A stretch of 64,000 bases of DNA from Proteiniphilum propionicum (lineage in GTDB: Bacteria > Bacteroidota > Bacteroidia > Bacteroidales > Dysgonomonadaceae), in the NCBI RefSeq assembly GCF_022267555.1, contig NZ_CP073586.1, forward strand, positions 2,832,501 to 2,896,500, written 5' to 3'. The translations under genes and the position numbers were made by a program. The notes beneath the pieces were generated by a model, which ran no database searches, was not told the origin of the DNA, and saw nothing but the letters and a program-made list of their open reading frames with translations. How positions within the stretch are numbered: position 1 is the first letter of the stretch; each line of letters opens with the position of its first letter. Positions 16,638-24,908 of this stretch are shown here, piece after piece.

Positions 16638-17837
16638 TTACTCCTCCCTCAACGCCTCCACCGGCTGCACCCGCGATGCCCGGTATGCCGGAATCCATAC
16701 GCTAAGCGCAACGACTATTGCCAGTAAAATAAAAGTAATTGCATTGGTGATGAAAAAGCGCAGCCATTTGTTATTGGTAATGTATCCGCTGTTGGCAACT
16801 TGCTGTCCCACCACTTCTATCACATCGGCTTGAACAAGAAAAGCGTTCACGCAAAAAGCGGGAATGGCGGCAAGGGTAAGCAACAAAATGGCTTCGGCTA
16901 TGTATTGCGCCTGGAGTTTGTTTCGCGAACTTCCCAACGCCATACGCAAGCCAATTTCATTTCTTCGTGCCTGATTCCGAAACCAAAACGTACCGATAAT
17001 TCCCAAAGCGATATTGAGCAAAAAGAAAATCATTACCCCGGAACGCATACGTATATTGTTGGTTGTTCCGTCCATAGCCTCCATATTGTATTTAACTGCC
17101 TTGTAGCTAACAATACTGCCGGTAATGTCGTTCTTGAAATTTTGGAGCGAGAAATTTTCACCCACCCGTATTGCTATTTCGGGTTCCCTGACAGTGCTGT
17201 CATTGCGCTGATAGAAAAAAGAATAACAGTGCTGTTCGTAATCGTATCGTTTCTGGCTTGCCACCACATCCGATACCACATACGGGGATGTGCCCACAAA
17301 AACAGTTTTGCCGTAAGCCGGTTCATCTTTAAACAGAGCTTTTGCCAAATTTTCGGACAACACGATGGAATTTTTATCCGAAAAATTCAAATGTCCCAAC
17401 TTATCGGGGTTAATGACGGATTTAACTTTAAAAATTGAGAAATAATTTTCCGAGCCGACCGGTTTCGATTGCGCTCCGAAACCTTCGGAAGCGCTTGTTG
17501 TATCGGTCTTCACGGTATATCCCGAAAAAGAGTTACAAAAAGGGGTTGTTCCCGAGTATTTCCCGGTTAAAAAAGCGGTTTGCACGCCCGGATACCGTTT
17601 TACTTTATCGTAAAAAATACGGAAGGCTTCTTTGTCGGCATCCGTTGTCAGATCCCTGTGCTTCACGCGATACGTGTTTTCCATATCGAATCCTCGCGGC
17701 AGCAATCTGTTGTAAACCATCATAAAGCCATAATCTATGATGTACCAGGCCAAAACAAAGACGATGAAAAGCTCGGCAAAGATCCACGCGTTGCGGCGGC
17801 GTTGCGTCCAGATCTGTTTTAAAATATGTAGAATCAT
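16638..17837 (-). CDS. MacB/FtsX-type ABC permease (pair 1, B type)
   Basis: A 399-residue inner-membrane permease beginning MILHILKQIWTQRRRNAWIF. The first helix lies at about 18-40, LPRGFDMENTYRV follows it as in the other B-type members, then the periplasmic domain and three C-terminal helices. The coupling segment is QARRNEIGLRMALGSSRNKL and the C-terminus IPAYRASRVQPVEALREE. It lies 11 bp downstream of its A-type partner and 39 bp upstream of the ATPase, a compact adaptor-permease-permease-ATPase core. Confidence 0.9.
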   Translation of the reverse strand: MILHILKQIWTQRRRNAWIFAELFIVFVLAWYIIDYGFMMVYNRLLPRGFDMENTYRVKHRDLTTDADKEAFRIFYDKVKRYPGVQTAFLTGKYSGTTPFCNSFSGYTVKTDTTSASEGFGAQSKPVGSENYFSIFKVKSVINPDKLGHLNFSDKNSIVLSENLAKALFKDEPAYGKTVFVGTSPYVVSDVVASQKRYDYEQHCYSFFYQRNDSTVREPEIAIRVGENFSLQNFKNDITGSIVSYKAVKYNMEAMDGTTNNIRMRSGVMIFFLLNIALGIIGTFWFRNQARRNEIGLRMALGSSRNKLQAQYIAEAILLLTLAAIPAFCVNAFLVQADVIEVVGQQVANSGYITNNKWLRFFITNAITFILLAIVVALSVWIPAYRASRVQPVEALREE

Positions 17838-17848
17838 GAGGGTTGAAT

Positions 17849-19165
17849 TTATTTGTAATGGTCGAAAAGGGCGTCGATGATGTTCTTTCGGGTAAACCTG
17901 TAAGCCGGCACGAGGGACGAGAGCAGATTCATCAGCAGCACCGCCAACAAGGCTCCTATAAATACCCGTATGTTGAACAGCATGGCCGGGGTCACACCGA
18001 CCGCGTCGCCCAATTGCGCCGACATGTCGGTAATGTTATAAAGGATGCTGCTTGGAACAAGCCACTGGCTCGAAAAGTAAACGAGCAGGTAAGACAGCAT
18101 CAAACCAACCGCTCCGCCCAAAAAAGTAAGCAGGAAGTTTTCAGTCACCACCTGTCGGACAAGCACCGTTCGGGTGGCACCAAATGCTTTACGTATGCCC
18201 AATTCAGGTAATCGTTTTTCCATGCGGCTGCTGTTTAATCCCGATAGATTAAGTACCGGAACCAGCAAAAAAACAAGCAACAGCGCCGCAAATGATCTTC
18301 TGATTTTGTGGATGGATAACGGTCTGTTCCCTTTGCGAAAGGATGCTGTGAAGGCATCATCGGGTTGTCCTAAAAGATTCATTTTCCACGTAAGGTTAGC
18401 CTCGTATTTGGCTATATTTTCTGCCACTTCTTTTCGTATTTTGGAAAAATGTTTTTCAGACGGCGCCAAAATAAATACCAAATAATTTCCCAAAATACCT
18501 TCGGCACCAAACGATTTCTCATAATTCTCGTTGGTTGTGTAGGGAATCCAGATATTGGCATACGTGTGGGAGAGAATATACGAAACGTCTTTTACCACGC
18601 CCGAAACCCGGTATTCCGCATCGTTCAGCAACACGGTTTTGCCAATGGCGGAATTCCCGCCGAAAAGTCTTTTCGCGGTGGATGCATCAATCACCGCTAT
18701 CCGTATGCCCGAAGCAAATTCCTCCTTATTATACGGTTTCCCTTCCACAAACCGGAAACGAAACAGATTCCAGTAATTTGCATCCGTGTATTTGACCGTC
18801 ATGGGCAACTCAAACTTCTGTCCCGGCAATGACAAAAGATTATCATCGCCAAAGGCATTGAATACCGCCGTGACCGTTTCGGCCGACTTTAAAGGATAGA
18901 ACACGCTTTTTACCGTTTGTAGCGAAAGGTTGGAAGCCGACATTCCCCGTTGGGTGGTGTCTTTCGGATAAATTTCGACAGAACCTACATAGAGCATTCT
19001 GCTGCGATTGACTTCGGGCGGAATATTCCCGCTTTTTATGTACAAATACACCGACACAATCATTACCATTGTTATGGCCAGCGCGGTTCCCAGAATATAG
19101 ATCACGCTGTAGAGTTTATTGTCTTTCAGCAGCTTCCACGCTTGTTTGAAGTATTGTCTGATCAT
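17849..19165 (-). CDS. MacB/FtsX-type ABC permease (pair 1, A type)
   Basis: A 438-residue inner-membrane permease beginning MIRQYFKQAWKLLKDNKLYS. The first helix is at about 18-42, PPEVNRSRMLYVG follows, then a periplasmic domain with RLFGGNSAIGKTV, the MacB-domain strand that is conserved across A members, and three C-terminal helices. The coupling segment is EKRLPELGIRKAFGATRTVL and the end VPAYRFTRKNIIDALFDHYK. It is the second gene of the operon, 40 bp after the adaptor gene. Confidence 0.9.
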   Translation of the reverse strand: MIRQYFKQAWKLLKDNKLYSVIYILGTALAITMVMIVSVYLYIKSGNIPPEVNRSRMLYVGSVEIYPKDTTQRGMSASNLSLQTVKSVFYPLKSAETVTAVFNAFGDDNLLSLPGQKFELPMTVKYTDANYWNLFRFRFVEGKPYNKEEFASGIRIAVIDASTAKRLFGGNSAIGKTVLLNDAEYRVSGVVKDVSYILSHTYANIWIPYTTNENYEKSFGAEGILGNYLVFILAPSEKHFSKIRKEVAENIAKYEANLTWKMNLLGQPDDAFTASFRKGNRPLSIHKIRRSFAALLLVFLLVPVLNLSGLNSSRMEKRLPELGIRKAFGATRTVLVRQVVTENFLLTFLGGAVGLMLSYLLVYFSSQWLVPSSILYNITDMSAQLGDAVGVTPAMLFNIRVFIGALLAVLLMNLLSSLVPAYRFTRKNIIDALFDHYK

Positions 19166-19205
19166 TTTTTCGTTTTTAAACCTTATCCATCCTAATGTAA
19201 TTTCC

Positions 19206-20453
19206 TTAATATGAGACCTTTAACTTACTTTTATTTCGATACTGACTCATATCCGAAACCACAACCTTGTCGCCCGAATTCAGGCCTGAAATAACCTCCA
19301 CCCGTTCGTAGTTGCTTTCGCCGAGTTGTATTTTGCGTCTTTCCAGCGAGTTGCCGTTCAACACGAACAGTTCGTAAGTGCCCGGTCCGCTGTAATAGGG
19401 ACCGTTGGCAATGCGCATTACATCGTCCTTTACGGCGTTCATCACATAGACATCGGTTTTCAGTCCTGAACGAAGACGACTGTGGCTGTCATCTTCCAAT
19501 TGTACGGCAAACTGGATAACACCGTTTTTCGATAATGGAGTAACGCTGCTTACGACACCCCTAAGTTCATCGCTTCCGATACGTACCACCACTTTGTTTC
19601 CGGTAGAGATACGGTCGCCGTAGCTGTCGGCAATCTCACCGTCGATGCGGAAATGGGATAAATCGGAAAGAATGGCTACCTGTGTCCCTTGCGCCACACG
19701 CGCTCCCACCTGGCTGTTGATGTAAGTCAGGATGGCTTTTCGCGGCGAACGTATCTGCGCATCTTCGAGGATGCGTTTGGTTTCTGCCAGTGTTTTGCGG
19801 AATATTTCGAGTTCCAGCTCCTGTACCCGCAGTTCGGAGTCGGCAACCTGCTTGTCATTTTCGAATTTCTTGCGCGACTGTTCCTGTTCTAATTTTGCCA
19901 CGTTGTAGCTAAGTTCCACCTCACGTACTTTGTCGGTAGTACCCGCGCCGATGCTGTCTAAATATTTTTCGTTGCGTACTTCTACCTGCATCTTGTCTAT
20001 TTGCATATCGTTTACCTTCAGTTGCATTTCGGTATTGCTGATGGTGCTGTTGTTTTTGATGCGTTGTTGCTCAATGCGGTATTGTCGCATTTGCAACTCA
20101 TCGAGCATCTTGCGGTAATCGGTTTCGATGCTTTGCAAATCCAGTCTCAGAAGCGGTGTGCCTACATCTACCGAGTCGCCCGCTTTCTTGTACACTTCCA
20201 CAATGCGGCTTTCGATAGGTGTGTTGATGATTTCTTCGAACGCCGGCGCTACCTTCCCCGACGCGCTTACCGATACTTCAATGGTTCCGGTATCCACGGT
20301 TGAAAGTTGAATGTTTCTTAGATTGATGCTTTCACGCAAAAGCGAAATAATAATTGCTATCACAACAACGAAAACCAATATTACGGCTCCAAACTTGATG
20401 AGTTTTATGTTTCGTTCTTTGCGCAGAACTTCGTTGGGGATTTTTCTATCCAT
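19206..20453 (-). CDS. HlyD/MacA-type periplasmic adaptor of the efflux system
   Basis: A 415-residue membrane-fusion protein bridging inner-membrane permeases and the TolC-like duct. One N-terminal helix (LIKFGAVILVFVVVIAIIIS, about 18-42) anchors it. A lipoyl half-motif (VSASGKVAPAFEEIINTPIE) follows, then a long coiled-coil hairpin at about 105-225, the second lipoyl half (RSPRKAILTYINSQVGARVA) at about 230, and beta-barrel and membrane-proximal domains with a C-terminal VISGLNSGDKVVVSD. Length and order are standard for the family. It is the first gene of the minus-strand efflux operon and carries the sigma54-type promoter 28 bp upstream of its ATG. Confidence 0.93.
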   Translation of the reverse strand: MDRKIPNEVLRKERNIKLIKFGAVILVFVVVIAIIISLLRESINLRNIQLSTVDTGTIEVSVSASGKVAPAFEEIINTPIESRIVEVYKKAGDSVDVGTPLLRLDLQSIETDYRKMLDELQMRQYRIEQQRIKNNSTISNTEMQLKVNDMQIDKMQVEVRNEKYLDSIGAGTTDKVREVELSYNVAKLEQEQSRKKFENDKQVADSELRVQELELEIFRKTLAETKRILEDAQIRSPRKAILTYINSQVGARVAQGTQVAILSDLSHFRIDGEIADSYGDRISTGNKVVVRIGSDELRGVVSSVTPLSKNGVIQFAVQLEDDSHSRLRSGLKTDVYVMNAVKDDVMRIANGPYYSGPGTYELFVLNGNSLERRKIQLGESNYERVEVISGLNSGDKVVVSDMSQYRNKSKLKVSY

Positions 20454-20480
20454 AGTCTTTTGTTATTTCTGACAAACAAT

Positions 20481-20497
20481 TGTCAAAACGCGTGCCA
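20481..20497 (-). promoter_or_regulatory. Sigma54-type promoter of the efflux operon
   Basis: On the minus strand the sequence TGGCACGCGTTTTGACA matches TGGCAC-N5-TTGCA at all but one of the core bases (TTGA for TTGC). The predicted start is near 20470, leaving a 5' leader of under 20 bases before the adaptor ATG at 20453. An NtrC-type activator is encoded in the same locus. Confidence 0.75.
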
Positions 20498-20541
20498 GAA
20501 ATATAAATTATTGATATTTAGCGATATAATAAAAATATAAC

Positions 20542-20557
20542 TGCCCGATATCGAACA
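20542..20557. promoter_or_regulatory. Upstream activator site 1, dyad
   Basis: TGCCCGATATCGAACA is a 16-bp imperfect dyad of the form TGtcCGA-TA-TCGgACA. Its centre is about 80 bp upstream of the predicted start, a usual place for an enhancer-binding protein. Confidence 0.6.
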
Positions 20558-20561
20558 ATTG

Positions 20562-20577
20562 TGTTCACTATCGGACA
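20562..20577. promoter_or_regulatory. Upstream activator site 2, dyad
   Basis: TGTTCACTATCGGACA has the same 16-bp dyad form as site 1 and its centre is 20 bp away, so both face the same side of the helix. Together the outer halves form the long inverted repeat AACTGCCCGATA / TATCGGACAGTT at 20539-20580. Confidence 0.6.
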
Positions 20578-20599
20578 GTTTTGAAGTAGGAGTAATTAG

Positions 20600-21283
20600 C
20601 AAAAATTCAAACATTCTTTGAATAACTTTTAAAACTATCAAACTACTGGATAAATTATTTGCTCTCAATTCATAGTTATTTTCAAAAATAATAGCTACCT
20701 CTACGCCCATATTTTCACGACAGATGAAAATTAATGCAAAACATTGCACAAATTCACTGGTATAAATCGTGGAATATGTTTAAAACATAAAGTTCAACGC
20801 CTTGATAATCAAAAGGAATATTGAATTTTTGAAATCCCGGGCAGATCACGAAAAACAGACTCAGGATTTAATTCATTGGTTAGCATTGTTTTGCATTGTT
20901 TTGCATAGTTCGATTTTGAGGTGAAAAAATAATTTTGTCTCACTAAAATTTCATACCCTACAAGATAGTTTTGGTCTCTCAGGGTGGAGTACGTTTGTTC
21001 GATGATAACATGCGTTTCAAGACAACACGTTATTTACCGAAAAGTTGTACAGTTTCCCTTATTCTTGAAAACATTTTAATTATGAGTCTGCTCCGAAAGC
21101 CCCAAAACCCGATTTAAGGAGGTCGCAACTCGCTGGGAATCAGTGGTGATTTTTGTAGGATTTTCAGCAAAAAAGACTTATCGGAGGGGATTCTATTATG
21201 GAGTAGAAACATTATTTTTATACTACTGCTTTACGGGCAGATGGACAGCCATCGTCCATTATTGCACCGGGCTATTTCTACTT
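20600..21283. other. Intergenic stretch upstream of the efflux operon
   Basis: No gene I can support. It contains ATGCAAAACATTGCA (20734-20748) and an inverted, tandem version at 20883-20906 made of 10-bp GCATTGTTTT units, which may be operator sites. A GTG-started 66-codon plus-strand frame at 21143-21343 overlaps the AraC gene end and shows no recognisable domain. Confidence 0.4.
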
Positions 21284-21781
21284 CTATTGCTGACTTTTTT
21301 TGCCCTTTCTTATATCTTCGGGGCGCATACCTGTTTTTTTTAGGCAAAAATCGGAGAGATGTGACACATTTGAAAACCCCAGATCATCAGCAATCTGTTT
21401 TATTGTATTATCTGAATTTTGTAGCTGGGCAATCATCTCCTCTTTTTTTATGGAAAGTATCCACTGTTTAGGGGTGATGTTGAAATTCTTCTTAAAGTGC
21501 CTTGTGAATGTTTTTATACTGTTGAACCCACACCGGGCAGCAAAATCCTCTAGTGTTTTTGAATGTTTGTAGTTGTTTAAGACTGATTCCACAAAACTGT
21601 TCTCAATGACTTGATTAAGTACATTCACTGTCATCAAGCCTCTGTTTTCTTTTTTTGATATTATCTTTTGTGTACCGTTCTCAAAGTTCAGGATACACTC
21701 TCTCACATTACCGTAAATATTGGTAGTTCTGTTTTTTTTCCTTGTAGAAGAATGATTCCTTAATACGGACTTTGTCATCAT
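21284..21781 (-). CDS. AraC-family transcriptional regulator
   Basis: A 165-residue cytosolic protein with only a short N-terminal segment (about 1-60, basic and without a sugar-binding cupin) and a C-terminal AraC-type double HTH at about 62-158. It contains TLEDFAARCGFNSIKTFTRH and KKNFNITPKQW in the first half and IKQIADDLGFSNVSHLSDFC, then KKTGMRPEDIRKG, in the second. It lies 39 bp after the last fimbrial gene on the same strand and is probably cotranscribed, so local regulation of the fimbrial locus is a fair inference. Confidence 0.85.
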   Translation of the reverse strand: MMTKSVLRNHSSTRKKNRTTNIYGNVRECILNFENGTQKIISKKENRGLMTVNVLNQVIENSFVESVLNNYKHSKTLEDFAARCGFNSIKTFTRHFKKNFNITPKQWILSIKKEEMIAQLQNSDNTIKQIADDLGFSNVSHLSDFCLKKTGMRPEDIRKGKKSQQ

Positions 21782-21820
21782 ATCGCAATAATTTGTGATA
21801 AATTAAATAATCGCTATCTG

Positions 21821-23677
21821 TCACTTACTAATCCGCAATACCATGCTTTCTTCGCGGGTATCCACTGCATTGCGGGTTGTTGCCTGAGCGTTTGAAGCAT
21901 CCTGTGCCCACTGTTGAAGTGCATGAACCGAAAATTTATACTCGTGGTTGCGATAAATGTTGTAATCTATGGGATCGGCCGGGGTATTTCGTACAGGAAG
22001 TAAAAAATCTTTTTTATAATCACTGTCAGTTATATTCTGAAATTTTTTACCTTGAAGTGTTCCTTTGGCATGGCCTTTATGATAACGAATTAAACCACTC
22101 CAGTAATGACGGACAATATGATGGGTGCCTTTGTTTTTTCCCGAGGGAACCGTAATAACATCCAAGATAGATCCATGAATTCCTTTCATAGCATTGATGA
22201 AATTAATCCCGGTTAATTTTTCGAAATCTATTCCCCCCGGACCCACTGAGTAGATCCAGTCTTCCCAGGAGGTTTCATTCCAGACGATTTTTGTACTCTC
22301 TTCTCTTGATATAGTATCAGGTAATGAAGCCTTTGCTGCTTTCACATACAGTTTGGTGGCGTTTGCAGCACTTGTTTTGTCTTGTAAAATATGTTCAGGA
22401 ACATAAAAAGAGATATTTTTATCTTTCAGTGACCAATAACCACCTGTCACCTGTGGATTTAAATCATACGGTTCAATAAGTACGTAATATGTAGGATAAA
22501 AATTACTTCCAGTAGTATCGCTGTATATTTTTCTGACCTCGGTGGCAAAATTTCCTGCGTTCAATTCCAAGGGAGTCGGATCCACAAGCCCGTCACCATC
22601 GGTATCTGTATAATATGATTGGTAGCATTCATTAGCGATTTGTGCTCCGGCAATAAAATTACTATCCAGCTTATTTTTATAAATAGAATAAGCATTGTTC
22701 CCTTTACCATCGCCTGTGTACCATATTCTTGTATCCTTTGCTTCTTGCACTTCATATGCTTCAGCATCGATATTTAATAAAATACTCCCACTCCAGTCCC
22801 GGTCGTAATAGCCCAGTTTTGGGTCTTCAAGCCCGAAATCGATTTTCTGGTATGCTCCGCTATAATAGGAAGGGGGGACTGTATATGGGTTAGGATTTGG
22901 AGGTGTAGTCTGTAACCGGTTTGGTGACCAGTTATACTCCATCGGCACGTTGACCAGTCCCATTTCCAGAATAAAGATAAAGCTGGTCTCCACATTGTTA
23001 GTGGCCGGACCTCCTGTTATCGGATAATTGGATATACTGTCTATAGTTACTTTTGCCATGGTACGGTCCAGTTCAAAACCTTTCTGGTTTTCACCCGGGC
23101 CACGCATATCGGCCAGATAAGGTGATTCATATGGATGTCCGGGCGGTATATCGAACTCATCGAAGGTGGACATGATAAAAGGCGGTTCATCTGGTACCCC
23201 GCTCGTATAGGTCACCCTTAACGGGGTATTGTATGAGAGTGGTGTTTTCACCAGCGCCTCCATCTGTGCGAGTGTGGAAAGCGTATTAAGCTGCCCTGTA
23301 AGCGATGTGCCACTAACTGCATAAACATCTTCATTGAGAACGACATATACGATGCTTGGCCCAGGTTGCGTAGATACCACTATTTTGCTGAAATCGACCG
23401 TCCAGTTGTTTTCTGCTGTTGGCGGTGGATATTCTGATATGTCGAATAATTGATTGGTAACCACTTTGCCGGTAGTTTTTGAAAATACGATAATGCGTAG
23501 AGATTTGAGAGTGATTGATTCAGGCTGGTTATCCTTCACGGGAAACGTAATCTTTGAAGATCTGAAGCCGAGGTAGGTTTCGGCTGATTTACACTCATCG
23601 CAATCAGTAGGCATGTCGTAGATACAACTAACCCAAAGCGGAATTAAAACCATCAATAGAACTATAATATTTTTCAT
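21821..23677 (-). CDS. Large fimbrial-locus lipoprotein, probable minor subunit
   Basis: A 618-residue predicted lipoprotein with signal peptide and lipobox (IPLWVSC, Cys17). I do not recognise a named family with certainty. The N-terminal region (ITLKSLRIIVFSKTTGKVVT, FSKIVVSTQPGPSIVYVVLN) resembles the N-terminal fimbrillin fold of Mfa- and FimA-type proteins, in which a strand for donor exchange is preceded by a cleavable segment. Later sequence contains DTDGDGLVDPTPLE, a Ca-binding-like aspartate-rich loop, in the middle of a long extracellular domain. It lies 61 bp after the Mfa2/FimB-like gene. Position and size fit a tip or accessory subunit such as Mfa3-5 or FimC-E of Porphyromonas, but that is inference. 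Confidence 0.65.
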   Translation of the reverse strand: MKNIIVLLMVLIPLWVSCIYDMPTDCDECKSAETYLGFRSSKITFPVKDNQPESITLKSLRIIVFSKTTGKVVTNQLFDISEYPPPTAENNWTVDFSKIVVSTQPGPSIVYVVLNEDVYAVSGTSLTGQLNTLSTLAQMEALVKTPLSYNTPLRVTYTSGVPDEPPFIMSTFDEFDIPPGHPYESPYLADMRGPGENQKGFELDRTMAKVTIDSISNYPITGGPATNNVETSFIFILEMGLVNVPMEYNWSPNRLQTTPPNPNPYTVPPSYYSGAYQKIDFGLEDPKLGYYDRDWSGSILLNIDAEAYEVQEAKDTRIWYTGDGKGNNAYSIYKNKLDSNFIAGAQIANECYQSYYTDTDGDGLVDPTPLELNAGNFATEVRKIYSDTTGSNFYPTYYVLIEPYDLNPQVTGGYWSLKDKNISFYVPEHILQDKTSAANATKLYVKAAKASLPDTISREESTKIVWNETSWEDWIYSVGPGGIDFEKLTGINFINAMKGIHGSILDVITVPSGKNKGTHHIVRHYWSGLIRYHKGHAKGTLQGKKFQNITDSDYKKDFLLPVRNTPADPIDYNIYRNHEYKFSVHALQQWAQDASNAQATTRNAVDTREESMVLRISK

Positions 23678-23738
23678 CTTATGCGATGTTTTATTTTGTT
23701 TTACTAATGATACATTATGACATGAATATTATCTCATT

Positions 23739-24710
23739 TTAACCATCTGCATCAACTCCGGTCTGATAGGAGTGAATAAGCCAGTCGTTTACCCATACTT
23801 CGGTCACAACGTATGTATCAATGTGCTCCTTCACCTTGAAACGAATAATAAAGTCGTGATCACATCTCAGGTTCACATTCGGGTTTTGCAACAGCAGTGT
23901 TCCCAGTAGGTCCTCATTATAGAGAACTTCCCCGGCTTCTCCAACACCTTTTATAGTAAGCCGGTCGTCATGCCCGGTCTCTAATTTAAGTGTGTTGAAT
24001 TTTGCCGTAAGGGTGCTGTCGATATACGTGTACTCCGCCGGGTAATTCATAACATCGCTGTTCAGGATTACCTCTCCATTAACGGAGTAATGACCGTTTC
24101 TAATCTTGATATCCACCATAAAGTCTTCGGGATTACGAAACCCCTCAACAATTACCTCAATCCTGTTGGTATATTCCCACATGTTTATGGAAGTATGATC
24201 GTAATATGGGCCACCAATGCTTTCCGGATCGGGAAGAAAAACATAGTTGCTATTTCCTTCATAGAGCTTTTGATTCTTAAGGCCGGCTGCATATCCGCTT
24301 GTCTGCTTCAAATGTAGGAGCAGATCCCCTTTTGTGGTAATCCCCTTCTTCAGGTTCTTCTGTTCAAAACTGCCGTTGCTATTGTTATTCGCCCATGCCA
24401 CAAACGAATATTTACCCGGCGATGCAAAGGGAATAAGCAGTTCATAGCTTTTAGACAGGTTTACATTTTCGGCCGGCCACTCCATATAGAATTTGTCTCC
24501 GGCATCGAAAACATAAACAGTAATATTACTGATATCTGCCGGATATAGCGTATCTGCATCACAGGGTGTTTTGGTGTAAAATTTCAGATAAACCCCCTGG
24601 GGACAATTCAGCATATCTTCGTATATCAGTGCATCGCAACCGCTTCCAGCAATGATCCCGGTGAGGAATAACATTGCTGCGACTATCCTAATGTGCAGAT
24701 TTTTCTTCAT
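23739..24710 (-). CDS. FimB/Mfa2-family fimbrial anchor lipoprotein
   Basis: A 323-residue lipoprotein with signal peptide and lipobox GIIAGSGC (Cys25), followed by DALIYEDMLNCPQGVYLKFY, the characteristic start of the FimB/Mfa2 family. Strand segments ISNITVYVFDAGDKFY and KYSFVAWANNNSN are also family hallmarks. In Porphyromonas gingivalis these proteins terminate and anchor the fimbrium at the outer membrane and control its length. It follows the Mfa1-like subunit gene by 198 bp and precedes the third lipoprotein gene. Confidence 0.88.
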   Translation of the reverse strand: MKKNLHIRIVAAMLFLTGIIAGSGCDALIYEDMLNCPQGVYLKFYTKTPCDADTLYPADISNITVYVFDAGDKFYMEWPAENVNLSKSYELLIPFASPGKYSFVAWANNNSNGSFEQKNLKKGITTKGDLLLHLKQTSGYAAGLKNQKLYEGNSNYVFLPDPESIGGPYYDHTSINMWEYTNRIEVIVEGFRNPEDFMVDIKIRNGHYSVNGEVILNSDVMNYPAEYTYIDSTLTAKFNTLKLETGHDDRLTIKGVGEAGEVLYNEDLLGTLLLQNPNVNLRCDHDFIIRFKVKEHIDTYVVTEVWVNDWLIHSYQTGVDADG

Positions 24711-24908
24711 AATTCAATCAATTATTTGTTTTTTGTGCGAAGAGGAAAAACAAATCTCCTCTCCGCTGATCATGCGCTATGGAACATCCCCTCTTTTTTA
24801 CCATTTATATTTTTTGCAAAAAAAGTACTTTATCACGCGATAACCTTTAGAGGCATCTTACATAGCACAATTTTTAAAAGAGCACTTCTTCCTTTTATAA
24901 ACCGAAAA

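Noticed and set aside
20483-20749. Minus-strand frame of 88 codons just upstream of the efflux operon
   Set aside because: It would cover the sigma54 promoter and activator sites and has no coding character.
21143-21343. Small plus-strand frame of 66 codons with a hydrophobic stretch
   Set aside because: It starts with GTG, overlaps the end of the AraC gene and has no recognisable family; not supportable as a gene.
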